Notes: generated by a model from the sequence alone, not told the origin. A stretch of 64,000 nt of DNA from Streptomyces sp. NBC_00708 (GCA_036226585.1 CP108998.1:124001-188000); one strand, 5' to 3'. Shown: positions 42,094 through 50,474, counted from the stretch's first letter. Numbers and translations are program-made.

Positions 42094-42406
42094 CCTGTCG
42101 GGGTGCAAGGAATCGTCCCCGTCCGGGCCGGTTCCCCTGGTCGGAGGCCGCCCGCCCCCCGCGCGCGCCGCCACCGGCGGCGCGTCGACGTACGGTACCC
42201 CGGCTGTGGGCGACGTACGGCGCCCGGGTGCGCCCGGGGCGCATAGCCGGGCCGCCCCCCTGTCCCTGGTGGCGCCCCGGGCCCGGCTGGATCCCGCGGC
42301 CGATCCACCGCCGGTCGCGACCGGCGACCACGACCGCACCCGGCCCGGTGGCAGGCGCGGTTCACCCCTCGTGTCGTTGACAGCCGGTGAGTCACATGCC
42401 AGGCCC

Positions 42407-42427
42407 GTCACCGATTTAACCGGTGAC
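42407..42427. promoter_or_regulatory. operator GTCACCG-N7-CGGTGAC
   Basis: A perfect inverted repeat with 7-bp arms overlapping the start of the cytochrome-b remnant at 42423. It is the fifth copy of this repeat family in the window. Confidence 0.72.
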
Positions 42428-42731
42428 GAATGATGAGTCGGCGGCGCATACATGTGCGGGCTGGATCGCCGGGGCCGTGCTGGTGATGGTGTTCACCGGC
42501 CTGCTGATGTGGTTCATGGGGCTGTTGCCCTTCATCTCCCGCACCAGCGCCATCTTCGTCCATGACCTGGTGGCCTGGGCGATCACCCTGGTCGCCCTCG
42601 GCCACCTGCGCAAGGCCTTCGAGGACCCGGAGGCGCGGCTCGGCATGCGCGCCGGATGTGTCAGCCGGTCCTGGGTGGAGCGGGAGCATTCCCGGTGGCT
42701 GCCCGACGACCACGACAGCGGCCGTGACTGA
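42423..42731 (+). pseudogene. remnant of a cytochrome b561/formate-dehydrogenase gamma-like membrane protein
   Basis: The 102-codon frame encodes two transmembrane helices (IAGAVLVMVFTGLLMWFMGL, VHDLVAWAITLVALGHLRKA) and the typical end GMRAGCVSRSWVEREHSRWL. This is the C-terminal half of a cytochrome b/b6-domain protein, normally ~200 aa with four helices. The haem-ligand N-terminal helices are missing, and the first codons come from the operator repeat. A fusion of promoter and truncated gene is likely. It could still be expressed. Confidence 0.6.
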
Positions 42732-42795
42732 GGGAACGTACGAGCCGTTCCCGGCCGACGCGCCGGCATACCTCCCCGAACAGCCGGGCCCGTAC

Positions 42796-42816
42796 GTCAC
42801 CTCACCGTCAGGTGAC
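42796..42816. promoter_or_regulatory. operator GTCACCT-N7-AGGTGAC
   Basis: A perfect inverted repeat 201 bp upstream of the tannase-like gene, with a second copy 56 bp further on. Intergenic stretch 42732-43016. Confidence 0.72.
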
Positions 42817-42872
42817 TGTTTCCCCGGTGGTCGAACGCAGGAACGGCGAATCGCCCGACCGCACCCTCTACC

Positions 42873-42893
42873 GTCACCGCTCTAACCGGTGAT
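42873..42893. promoter_or_regulatory. operator GTCACCG-N7-CGGTGAT
   Basis: An inverted repeat with one mismatch at the outermost base, 123 bp before the tannase-like start. TACTGT directly after it (42893-42898) is a possible -10. A weaker relative (GCACC-N7-GGTGAAC) lies at 47445-47463 upstream of the I36-like gene. Confidence 0.7.
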
Positions 42894-43016
42894 ACTGTCC
42901 TGATCAGTCCTCACCGCGGCGGTGAGCCCGCAGCTCCCGCCGCCGGTTCTGTTCTCCCGCCGCACACATGTGCCGACGCGCGGCCCCGTACACCCCTACC
43001 TCCTGGACGGACACCC

Positions 43017-44624
43017 ATGAAACGACGACTTCTGACCACGATCGCGGCCGGTGTGCCCCTGGCCGCGGCGGTCTGCCTGCCGGCCGCCTCCGCCGAGACC
43101 CGGACACCCGCCCCGGCCGCGCCGCTCCACTGCGCCCAGGCGCCGGTCGAGGTCCCCGCCGGCACCGAGGTGGAGTCCGTGACGGCGGTCCGCGACGCGG
43201 GCGGAACCATCAAGGGCACCGGCCTCCTCGGCGGCGAGGTCACGGGCGTCCCCGCCTTCTGCAAGGTGACCGTCACTCTCACCCACCCGGGCGAGGACGA
43301 CCACGCCACGATCTCCACCTGGCTGCCGGAGAAGGGCTGGAACGGCCGCTTCCAGGCACTGGGCGGCAGCGCCTACCTCGCCGGGGACAACGGTGTCGGC
43401 ATGGGCAACGCCATCAAGAGCGGCTACGCGGCCACCACCACGGACGCCGGCGTCGGCGACGCCCTCGACGCGAGCTGGGCGCTGAAGAGCGACGGCACGG
43501 TCAACACCACGCCGCTGAAGAACTTCTCCTACCGCTCCCAGCACGAGGCGGCCGTGGTCGGCAAGCAGGTCGTCGCCTCGGTCTACGCCGAGCCCGCCGC
43601 GTACTCCTACTTCACCGGCTGCTCCACCGGCGGCCGTCAGGGCTACGCGGAGGCGCAGCGCTACCCCGACGACTACGACGGCATCCTCGCCGACGCGCCC
43701 GCGGTCAACTGGGACGAGTTCGAGGTCGCCACCCTGTGGCCGCAGGTCGTCATGAACAACGAGAAGACCTACCCCACCGGCTGTGAGCTGGACGCCTTCA
43801 CCAACGCCGCCGTCAAGGCCTGCGACAAGCTGGACGGTGCCGAGGACGGGCTGGTCAACGACCCGTCCCGCTGCGACTTCGACCCGCGCCGCCTGATCGG
43901 AACCAAGGTCGTGTGCAAGGGCAGGGAGCTGACCATCACCGCCGCCGACGCGTCCGTCGTCCGCAGGATCTGGGACGGCCCGCGCACCACCACCGACAAG
44001 AAGCTGTGGTCCGGCGTCCCCGTCACGGCCGACCTCAAGGGCCTGGCGGGCACCACGACCGCCCCGGACGGCACCGCCGTGGGCGATCCCTTCCAGGTTC
44101 CCCAGCTCTGGGTCACCAACTGGCTGAAGAAGGACCCGTCCTACGACGTCTCCCGGATCACCTACAGCGAGTTCACCCGGCTGTTCAACCAGTCCCGGGC
44201 CGAGTACGACAAGGTCATCGGCACGGACGACCCGGACCTGTCCGGCTTCCGCGATTCCGGCGGCAAGCTGCTGACCTGGCACGGCCAGGACGACCAGTTC
44301 ATCCCGGCCCGGGGCACGGTCGCGTACCGCGAGCAGGTCGAGCGGGAGCTGGGCGGCTCCAGGACGGTCGACGACTTCTACCGCCTCTTCCTCGCCCCGG
44401 GCACCAGCCACTGCGGCCTCAACGGCCAGGACGGTTCGGCGGACGGCCTTGCCGCGCTGACCGCCTGGGTCGAGCACGGCAAGGCCCCGAAGACGCTGCC
44501 CGCCACCCTGATCGACGCCGACGGCAAGCCGGTCGAGCGCAACCTGTGCCGCTACCCCGAGGTGCCCCGCTACAAGGGCCACGCCGCCGCTGGCTTCCGG
44601 TGTGCCGTCCCGTCCCGGCACTGA
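43017..44624 (+). CDS. secreted tannase/feruloyl-esterase-family protein
   Basis: This 535-aa protein starts MKRRLLTTIAAGVPLAAAVC, a Sec signal ending near residue 26. It carries the family's CS-D-HC arrangement: Cys and nucleophile Ser in YFTGCSTGGRQGYAEAQRYP, the Asp in LTWHGQDDQFIP and the His-Cys pair in GTSHCGLNG. A disulfide between the two Cys holds the triad together in this family. It would release phenolic acids from plant esters or galloyl esters outside the cell. Two GTCACC-N9-GGTGAC repeats lie upstream. Confidence 0.9.
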   Translation: MKRRLLTTIAAGVPLAAAVCLPAASAETRTPAPAAPLHCAQAPVEVPAGTEVESVTAVRDAGGTIKGTGLLGGEVTGVPAFCKVTVTLTHPGEDDHATISTWLPEKGWNGRFQALGGSAYLAGDNGVGMGNAIKSGYAATTTDAGVGDALDASWALKSDGTVNTTPLKNFSYRSQHEAAVVGKQVVASVYAEPAAYSYFTGCSTGGRQGYAEAQRYPDDYDGILADAPAVNWDEFEVATLWPQVVMNNEKTYPTGCELDAFTNAAVKACDKLDGAEDGLVNDPSRCDFDPRRLIGTKVVCKGRELTITAADASVVRRIWDGPRTTTDKKLWSGVPVTADLKGLAGTTTAPDGTAVGDPFQVPQLWVTNWLKKDPSYDVSRITYSEFTRLFNQSRAEYDKVIGTDDPDLSGFRDSGGKLLTWHGQDDQFIPARGTVAYREQVERELGGSRTVDDFYRLFLAPGTSHCGLNGQDGSADGLAALTAWVEHGKAPKTLPATLIDADGKPVERNLCRYPEVPRYKGHAAAGFRCAVPSRH

Positions 44625-44654
44625 CCGGTCCCACGAGCCACTGACCCGAGAAAG

Positions 44655-44692
44655 GCCGGACCATCATGAGTAAGCCGGACCATCATGAGTAA
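44655..44692 (+). repeat. tandem 19-bp duplication of a start region, creating an 8-codon upstream ORF
   Basis: GCCGGACCATCATGAGTAA occurs twice in tandem (44655-44673, 44674-44692). Each copy has an ATG (44666 and 44685). From the first ATG the frame is MSKPDHHE and stop, ending inside the second start region. The second ATG begins the real gene, so a mini-cistron overlaps its start, probably by replication slippage. Confidence 0.85.
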
Positions 44693-45248
44693 GCGGACAG
44701 AGGGACGTTCCGCCCTGCTGAGGCTCTACCTGGGCCGCGGCGTCCTCGCCGTGGCATGGGCCCTGGCGTTCGCCCGAGCCCATGACGACGTCGACGCGGT
44801 GGCCATCACCCTGCTCGTCGTCTACCCGCTGATCGACGCGGTGTCCTCCCTGATCGACCACCGCTCCACATCCGAAGGCGCCGAGCGCGGGGTGACCGCG
44901 TTCAACGGGGTGCTCAGCACGCTCGCCGCCGTCGCGCTCGGCATCGCCGGGGCCGGCGGAGTACAGCCCGTGCTCCATGTGTTCGGCGCCTGGGCCGTCG
45001 TCTCCGGCGCCGCCCAGGTGATCGTCGGGGTGCGCCGGCGCGGCCCCGAACTGGGCAAGCAGTGGCCGACCCTGATCTCCGGCGGACTCTCCTTCGCCGT
45101 CGGCATCCTCTACAACATCCAGGCCGCGGGCGCCGACCCCTCGCTGGACGTGCTGTCGGTGTACGCCACCGGCGGCGGAGTGTGGTTCATCATCCAGGCC
45201 CTGCTGCTGGCCTGGAAGTCCCGGCAGGTGCGCACCCGTACCGCCTGA
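44685..45248 (+). CDS. DUF308-like integral membrane protein
   Basis: This 187-aa protein has about six transmembrane helices in three pairs (GRGVLAVAWALAFARAH, VDAVAITLLVVYPLIDAVSS, VLHVFGAWAVVSGAAQVIVG, LISGGLSFAVGILYNIQ, GGGVWFIIQALLLAW), as in the HdeD/DUF308 family. Function is unknown. It is 60 bp downstream of the esterase, and its start region is duplicated. Confidence 0.8.
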   Translation: MSKRTEGRSALLRLYLGRGVLAVAWALAFARAHDDVDAVAITLLVVYPLIDAVSSLIDHRSTSEGAERGVTAFNGVLSTLAAVALGIAGAGGVQPVLHVFGAWAVVSGAAQVIVGVRRRGPELGKQWPTLISGGLSFAVGILYNIQAAGADPSLDVLSVYATGGGVWFIIQALLLAWKSRQVRTRTA

Positions 45249-45274
45249 CGGATCCCGCACCCGAGGTGCCGTCC

Positions 45275-45300
45275 CGGCCCGCGCCCCGTGGCGCGGGCCG
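45275..45300 (+). terminator. hairpin terminator, 11-bp stem
   Basis: CGGCCCGCGCC (45275-45285) pairs exactly with GGCGCGGGCCG (45290-45300) across CCGT. It lies 27 bp past the DUF308-like gene. Confidence 0.82.
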
Positions 45301-45462
45301 GCCGCACGTCCTCTTCCCGCGCCCCGGGACGGACCGACGTTCACATGGCGTACGTGTCCGGCCCGCCCGGTACGTCCCGCAGGAACCCGCCCCAGTCGAG
45401 TGCGGCCATCTCCCTCCCCGTCGCGCAGCCCTCGCCCTGCTCGCCGACGACAACGCCCTGGA

Positions 45463-46218
45463 CTACGGCGCCCACTCCAGCACCCGCGCGGCGCGCGCCG
45501 CCTCCAGCCACTGGGGGAACTCCTGCAGAAGCTGGTCGAACAGCTGATCGTCGTCGACGGCCCCCGGAGTGCGGCCCGCGTGGAAGAAACCGGCGTTGTC
45601 GACGACGCGACGGGCGGGAACAGCGAGGGTGTCGAGCTTGCGCAGGAACGCGAACTCGTTGTCCTCGGGATCACCGAACCCGATGAACTGCCAGAACAGC
45701 GGCAGCCGGGCCGCTTTGCAGAGATACCGTTCGGCGGCGAACCTGCTGGTCGGCCCGCCGTCGGTCTGGAAGACGACCAGGGCCGGGGCGCTGCTGTCCG
45801 AGGCCATGTAGTGGTCTATGACCGCGTCCATCGCCCAGTGGTAGTTCGTACGGCCCATGTGGCCGAGACTCTCGTGCATCGTGCTGACATGCCCGTGGTG
45901 CCGGCCCAGCTCCAGATCGGTGGACCCGTCGACGTCCGTGGAGAAGAACACCACCGGGACGACACCGTCGTCGTCGAGGTGCGCCGACAGCGACAACACC
46001 TGCTCGGCCAGGCGCTGCATGGTGCCGTTCCGGTAGTAGGGCCGCATCGACCCGGAACGGTCCAGCACCAGGTACACGGCGGCGCGCGTGCCCTCCAGCC
46101 CGTGCGCACGCACGCTGCTGCCCGCTGCCTCGTAGAGGGGCACCAGATCGGGCGCGTACTCGATCACCTTGGACAGACTGATGGCCGGAGCGGATTCCCG
46201 GCTGTTCGATGAACTCAC
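45463..46218 (-). CDS. VWA-domain protein, TerF/TerY-like
   Basis: This 251-aa protein has a von Willebrand A fold with a metal-site motif in AAVYLVLDRSGSMRPYYRNG (DxSxS), then VVPVVFFSTDV and LVVFQTDGGPTSR. The ending FDQLLQEFPQWLEAARA and the N-terminus ISLSKVIEYAPDLVPLYEAA match the tellurite-resistance-associated VWA proteins of Streptomyces. No ter operon is adjacent, so its partner is unknown. Confidence 0.85.
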   Translation of the reverse strand: MSSSNSRESAPAISLSKVIEYAPDLVPLYEAAGSSVRAHGLEGTRAAVYLVLDRSGSMRPYYRNGTMQRLAEQVLSLSAHLDDDGVVPVVFFSTDVDGSTDLELGRHHGHVSTMHESLGHMGRTNYHWAMDAVIDHYMASDSSAPALVVFQTDGGPTSRFAAERYLCKAARLPLFWQFIGFGDPEDNEFAFLRKLDTLAVPARRVVDNAGFFHAGRTPGAVDDDQLFDQLLQEFPQWLEAARAARVLEWAP

Positions 46219-46362
46219 GCCCCCATCTTGAGGCCAGGCCGCCGGAGATCACCCTCCCCGTTCCCGATCCCCCGTTCGGTGGAACCCGCGCCCCCTCCGA
46301 ACGCCCTGGCATATTCTGCGATGTCGCGGGCACGGCCCGCGGGACCGGAACGAGGAACAGCT

Positions 46363-47340
46363 GTGTCGTTGCATGTGCACCGTTCGAACCACACCCGGCT
46401 TCTGCGCCGCACGGCCGCCGACCGCTGCAAGTACTGCGGCACACCCATCGAGTGGTTCGAGCGGTACGACACGCTCAGGATTCCGCTGTCGCCGGAGTTC
46501 CCGGCGCACCCGGTCCCGCCGAGGATGCACTGGCACCTGTTCAAGGGGGTCGCCTACCCGGGCAAGGACCCCGTGACCGGATACTGCCGCATCCCGCACC
46601 CGGCCATCTGCCCGGCCGCCGAACACCCCGATCTCCCGGAGGAACTGCGGGACGTGGTGGCCCGCCTGGCCACCCGGATGCGAGGCCGCATCGACCGGGG
46701 CGAGTTCGTCCCGTACGTCGAGCCCGTCATCGAGGAACAGGTCGCCACGCCCGACCCCGAGAAGGTCCAGGAACAGCGCCACGTCATCTCGTACTACGGA
46801 ACGCTCCGCCTGGCCCCCTGCGAGGTGCACGAACTGCAGTGCATCTCGACGGACACGCGGAACGGCGAGCGCTGCCGGAACGGCGTCTTCGACCTCGAAG
46901 AAGGCAAGTGGGAGGAAGTGGACGTCCCGCACGCCCCCGGCCGGCAGGGGCAGCAGATCCTCTCCCTCACCGGCGGCCGCATGTGGGCCTGGGTCATCAA
47001 CGACTTCAACTGCCTGCGCCGCTGGTGGAAGCAGCAGTGCGTCGACCACTTCGGCTCCGGCGCACCGGACCACGTCGCCTTCGAGCTGATCCAGTTCCAG
47101 CCGCTGCTCCACGACCAGTACATCCTGACCGAGCGGCCCGAGGGCTACGACCGCGAGCCCGTCGGGCAGGACATCGTCATCCACGACGGCCCGACCGGGG
47201 ACAGCACCGTGTGCGCCGGCCCCGGATGCTGGCACTCGACCATGGGCAAGCAGCCCGCCGGATGGCGGTGCTGGGACTGCGAGCGGCGGGAACGCCGCAG
47301 GGCCCGCACCCACCGCAAGTGGACGCGCCCCCAGGCCTGA
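46363..47340 (+). CDS. DUF6083-like zinc-binding protein
   Basis: This 325-aa protein starts at a GTG after GAGGAAC. The N-terminus CKYCGTPIEWFERYDTLRIP and HWHLFKGVAYPGKD match a Streptomyces protein group (DUF6083) usually next to regulatory genes. A second Cys cluster lies at the C-terminus (VCAGPGCWHSTMG, then WRCWDCERRERRRART), so two zinc sites are likely. Function unknown. Confidence 0.75.
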   Translation: MSLHVHRSNHTRLLRRTAADRCKYCGTPIEWFERYDTLRIPLSPEFPAHPVPPRMHWHLFKGVAYPGKDPVTGYCRIPHPAICPAAEHPDLPEELRDVVARLATRMRGRIDRGEFVPYVEPVIEEQVATPDPEKVQEQRHVISYYGTLRLAPCEVHELQCISTDTRNGERCRNGVFDLEEGKWEEVDVPHAPGRQGQQILSLTGGRMWAWVINDFNCLRRWWKQQCVDHFGSGAPDHVAFELIQFQPLLHDQYILTERPEGYDREPVGQDIVIHDGPTGDSTVCAGPGCWHSTMGKQPAGWRCWDCERRERRRARTHRKWTRPQA

Positions 47341-47552
47341 CCCTCTTCCACGCTGCCCGGCCGGCCGCCGGTCCATCCACCCGGCCGCCGCCATGATTGA
47401 CACAGCTGCTCGGTGGATCCTTGCACGTGCGAAAAAAGGCATCTGCACCACTAACCGGTGAACATCGCCGCTATGTCCCTTGAAAGGGCGCCGAGTTGGA
47501 AAGTGTGGCCCTGCCCCTCAAAGAGGCGCACGGCCAACCCAAGGAGATGACC

Positions 47553-48107
47553 TTGAAGCGTGTCCCGTTCCGCCGGTCCGCAGCACTGATGGCCGCAGCC
47601 GCGGCCCTGATCGCAGGTCCCGCACTCTCCGCCCACGCCATGACCCCCACCGCTCCGAGCGGGCAGCAGACCTACGCCGGACAGGCGCGTGACGCCGGCC
47701 TCACCGGCCAGGAGGCCGGCCGGCTCCAGCGGCAGGTCGACGCGGTCCTCGCCCAGGAGCCCCGGGCCCGCCAGACCTCGGCGAACACCCTCGCCATCCC
47801 CGGCGGAACCCTCACGCTCCCCGCCCCCGGACAAGCTGAAACCCGCGACCTGGCCTCTCCCCGTACGGCCCTGGCCTGCGCCAACGGCCACCTGTGCATC
47901 ACGGACGGACGCGGCGTCAACTACGACTTCTACCGCTGCGGCTACTACGACTTCAACGGCGTCGGCGACGGTACCTTCAACAACAACCAGACCTCCGGCA
48001 CCCGCGCCCGTTTCTACAACAGTGACGGCAGCGAACGCTGGTCCCACGTGGCCAAGGGCACCGGCACCGCCTCCTGGACCCCCGTCTTCCACATCCGCCC
48101 CTGCTGA
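47553..48107 (+). CDS. secreted peptidase-inhibitor-I36-like protein
   Basis: This 184-aa protein probably starts at TTG 47553: AAGGAG ends 6 bp upstream, whereas the ATG at 47547 touches the ribosome-binding site. It has a basic signal peptide (KRVPFRRSAALMAAAAALIA, then GPALSAHA), a helical propeptide (AGLTGQEAGRLQRQVDAVLA) and a C-terminal Cys-rich beta domain (CANGHLCITDGRGVNYDFYR, then TASWTPVFHIRPC) like I36 metalloprotease inhibitors. A weak GGTGAAC operator-like repeat lies ~95 bp upstream. Confidence 0.78.
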   Translation: MKRVPFRRSAALMAAAAALIAGPALSAHAMTPTAPSGQQTYAGQARDAGLTGQEAGRLQRQVDAVLAQEPRARQTSANTLAIPGGTLTLPAPGQAETRDLASPRTALACANGHLCITDGRGVNYDFYRCGYYDFNGVGDGTFNNNQTSGTRARFYNSDGSERWSHVAKGTGTASWTPVFHIRPC

Positions 48108-48115
48108 TCCCCGCC

Positions 48116-48149
48116 GCTGCCCCCACCCCCTTCCGGCGGTGGGGGCAGC
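48116..48149. terminator. bidirectional hairpin terminator, 12-bp stem
   Basis: GCTGCCCCCACC (48116-48127) pairs exactly with GGTGGGGGCAGC (48138-48149). It lies between the convergent I36-like and MarR genes. Confidence 0.85.
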
Positions 48150-48163
48150 CGCATGAGCGAGGG

Positions 48164-48622
48164 CTACGCGTCGCCGTTCCGGTCGCGCAGGGAATCGATC
48201 ATGCTCCGCAGAATCCGCAACGCCCCCGACCGCTCGGCCTCGGTCATACCGGCCAGCATCCGCACCTCGACAGACCGCACCGCCGCGCTCGCCTGCTTCA
48301 GGCTCTGCCGGCCGCGAGGCGTGAGCCGTGCGGGAAGGGCCTTGCCGACGGGCGCCTCCGCCGGCCTGGTCACGTAGCCCTCTCGCTCCAGGGTCTGGAG
48401 CAGTACGTTCATCGACTGCCGCGTCACGAAGGCGCCGCGCGCCAGCTCGGAGTTCGACAGGCCCGGCCGTTGAGCCAGCAGTTCGAGGCAGGAGTAGTGC
48501 GTCACGCTCATCCCGAGCGGCCGCAGCACCTCGTCCATGGCGGTGCGCAGGGCACTCGAAGCCTCTTTCAGCAGGTAGCCCAGTGAAGTGTCGAGGTCCA
48601 CGCCCGCGCCGTCTTTGCTCAT
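48164..48622 (-). CDS. MarR-family transcriptional regulator
   Basis: This 152-aa protein has the MarR HTH and wing (LSNSELARGAFVTRQSMNVL, then LQTLEREGYVTRPAEAPVGK). ATG 48622 overlaps the first base of an operator repeat, so translation is nearly leaderless. Two perfect repeats separate it from a divergent VOC gene, its probable target. Confidence 0.9.
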   Translation of the reverse strand: MSKDGAGVDLDTSLGYLLKEASSALRTAMDEVLRPLGMSVTHYSCLELLAQRPGLSNSELARGAFVTRQSMNVLLQTLEREGYVTRPAEAPVGKALPARLTPRGRQSLKQASAAVRSVEVRMLAGMTEAERSGALRILRSMIDSLRDRNGDA

Positions 48623-48664
48623 GTCAGGATTCTGACATACCGTGGTTGTGTCAGTAATCTGACA
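48622..48664. promoter_or_regulatory. two perfect MarR operators TGTCAG-N4-CTGACA, 27 bp apart
   Basis: TGTCAG-GATT-CTGACA (48622-48637) and TGTCAG-TAAT-CTGACA (48649-48664) are each perfect inverted repeats. The first touches the MarR start; the second ends 19 bp before the VOC ATG. Each promoter of the divergent pair thus has its own site. Confidence 0.88.
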
Positions 48665-48683
48665 CGAGCGAAGGAGCACCCTC

Positions 48684-49052
48684 ATGCCCGCCACCGGCCC
48701 CGACTTCATCTCGCTGCAAGTGCGCGACCTCGACGCTTCGCAGGCGTTCTACGAGCAGTACCTCGGCCTCGTCCGCTCGCCGGCCGGACCGCCGCACGCC
48801 GTTGTCTTCGAGACGAAGCCGATCGCGTTCGCACTCCGGGACATCGTTCCCGGCACGGATCTCGCATCCGCTGCCCGGCCCGGCATCGGTGCCGCGATCT
48901 GGCTCCACGCCACCGATGTCCAGGCCATCCACGACGCGCTCGTCGCCGACGGCCACACCATCGCCTCCGCGCCGGTCGACGGCCCCTTCGGCCGGACCTT
49001 CACCTTCGCCGACCCCGACGGCTACCACGTCACGCTCCACGACCGCGCCTGA
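48684..49052 (+). CDS. VOC-superfamily (glyoxalase-like) protein
   Basis: This 122-aa protein has the VOC pattern: FISLQVRDLDASQAFYEQYL at the start, FALRDIVPGTDL, and FTFADPDGYHVTLHDRA at the end. CGAAGGAG lies 5 bp before the ATG. It is divergent from the MarR regulator and preceded by its operator, so probably induced by the compound it binds. Confidence 0.9.
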   Translation: MPATGPDFISLQVRDLDASQAFYEQYLGLVRSPAGPPHAVVFETKPIAFALRDIVPGTDLASAARPGIGAAIWLHATDVQAIHDALVADGHTIASAPVDGPFGRTFTFADPDGYHVTLHDRA

Positions 49053-49260
49053 GCGGACCCCAGCCGTACGGCGCGCCGCAGGGGCCGGCCGGCCTCCGGC
49101 CGCCCTCGACGCCGCGATTCCCGCAGGCGGCCCCACTCCGTATCTGAGCACCCCCCGCACCGTCACCGAACACGCTTACCCCACCATCTCTTCACCTGAT
49201 GGTCACATTTATAGGTAGGCTCCGGGACGCTGCATCCGCACCACAGAGGGGGGACTCCTC

Positions 49261-49764
49261 ATGCGTATTCGTCATGCCCTGGCCGCCGCCGCGACCGCCG
49301 CTTCGGTCATCTCGCTCGGCCTCGTGGCCGGCGCCCCGGCCCAGGCGGCCGAGTACTCCTCGGCCCTGAAGATCAAGGGTGTCCAGTACGACGCCCCGGG
49401 CCGGGACTCCAACAAGTGCTCGGGCGGCAACGCCGCGAGCGAGTACCTGACGATCAAGAACTACTCGCGCACCGCGACGGTCAACCTCAAGGGCTACGTC
49501 GTCAAGGACGCCGCAGGCAACAAGTTCACCTTCAAGTCGACCCACAACCTGCAGCCCGGCGACTACATCAAGCTCCGCGGCAACCGCGGCACCGACTCGG
49601 ACGCCAAGAACGTCGTCTACCGCCAGAACTGCAACTTCATCTGGAACAACGACAAGGACACCATCTACCTCTACAAGCCCTCCGGCGCCCGCGCCGACGT
49701 CCACTCGTACACCAAGAAGGCCAACGACCGCGACGGCAACGGCTACATCACCTACCACGGGTAA
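49261..49764 (+). CDS. secreted lamin-tail-domain (LTD) protein
   Basis: This 167-aa protein has a Sec signal (MRIRHALAAAATAASVISLG to about residue 29) and a mature LTD immunoglobulin-like domain: SSALKIKGVQYDAPGRDSN, then ASEYLTIKNYSRTATVNLKG, YVVKDAAGNKFTFKS, and DTIYLYKPSGARADVHSYTK. Bacterial LTDs are extracellular and often linked to surface binding or DNA/nucleases. GAGGGGGGA precedes the ATG. Confidence 0.87.
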   Translation: MRIRHALAAAATAASVISLGLVAGAPAQAAEYSSALKIKGVQYDAPGRDSNKCSGGNAASEYLTIKNYSRTATVNLKGYVVKDAAGNKFTFKSTHNLQPGDYIKLRGNRGTDSDAKNVVYRQNCNFIWNNDKDTIYLYKPSGARADVHSYTKKANDRDGNGYITYHG

Positions 49765-49798
49765 CCCCGGCAGGTGGCGGAGGCCGACGGCCACCGCA

Positions 49799-49826
49799 GG
49801 GCGGGGAGCCCGCGGGCGCCCCGCCC
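49799..49826 (+). terminator. hairpin terminator after the LTD gene
   Basis: GGGCGGGG (49799-49806) pairs with CCCCGCCC (49819-49826), 35 bp past the stop. The remaining bases to 50061 hold no recognisable gene. Confidence 0.65.
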
Positions 49827-50061
49827 GGACCGGACAGTGTCCTGCACGGCGGTCCGGGAACACCGCACGGCCATCGGCCTTCGCCGGCGACCGACACTCC
49901 CACCGGCCCACCCGAACATCACGGGCGGGCATCCTCGCGTTCGTCGAAGTCCTCGCGTGCGCGCTGCGTCAGGCACAGCCGCCTCCGCCGGCTCTTCGTG
50001 GAGGAACCCCGCAGACGACGATCGTCCGTCGCGTCACGGGTGCGCACCGGCCGTCACCAGG

Positions 50062-50433
50062 CTAATCCGCGCTCTGCGGCGACAGCCGCCGCGTGATCCG
50101 GTCGAACAGCTCCGTCAGCGGCTCGCCGATGTCCCGGCCGAACGGGGTCAGCCCGTAGGTGACCTGAGGCGGCGTCGTCGGCTCGACCTCCCGCCAGACG
50201 AGACCGTCCTGAACCAACGCGCGCAGAGACTGGGCGAGCATCTTCTCGCTGATCCCCTGGATGCTCTCGCGCAGCTCGTAGAACCGAAGGTTGTTGTTCC
50301 GCAAGGAAATCAGCACCCAGATGCCCCACCTGCTGGTGACATGGCCGACCACATCCCGCGCCGGGCAGTCGGTGTGAAACACGTCATACCCGGCCCCTGC
50401 CTCGGCCCGTCTGTGCTGCGCGCTTCCCGTCAT
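50062..50433 (-). CDS. HxlR-family transcriptional regulator
   Basis: This 123-aa protein has the HxlR winged helix: CPARDVVGHVTSRWGIWVLI, then FYELRESIQGISEKMLAQSL and a GLTPFGRDIGEPL end. The conserved Cys near the N-terminus is a possible redox or electrophile sensor. It is divergent from an NmrA-like gene with an inverted repeat between. Confidence 0.9.
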   Translation of the reverse strand: MTGSAQHRRAEAGAGYDVFHTDCPARDVVGHVTSRWGIWVLISLRNNNLRFYELRESIQGISEKMLAQSLRALVQDGLVWREVEPTTPPQVTYGLTPFGRDIGEPLTELFDRITRRLSPQSAD

Positions 50434-50459
50434 GCCCTGAGCTTACCTCCGGGTATGTC

Positions 50460-50474
50460 CTTACTAAAAGTAAG
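50460..50474. promoter_or_regulatory. HxlR operator CTTACT-AAA-AGTAAG
   Basis: A perfect 6-bp inverted repeat with a 3-bp centre, in AT-rich DNA between the divergent HxlR and NmrA-like genes (27 bp and 51 bp from their starts). Such repeats are typical of HxlR/QorR sites. Confidence 0.75.
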
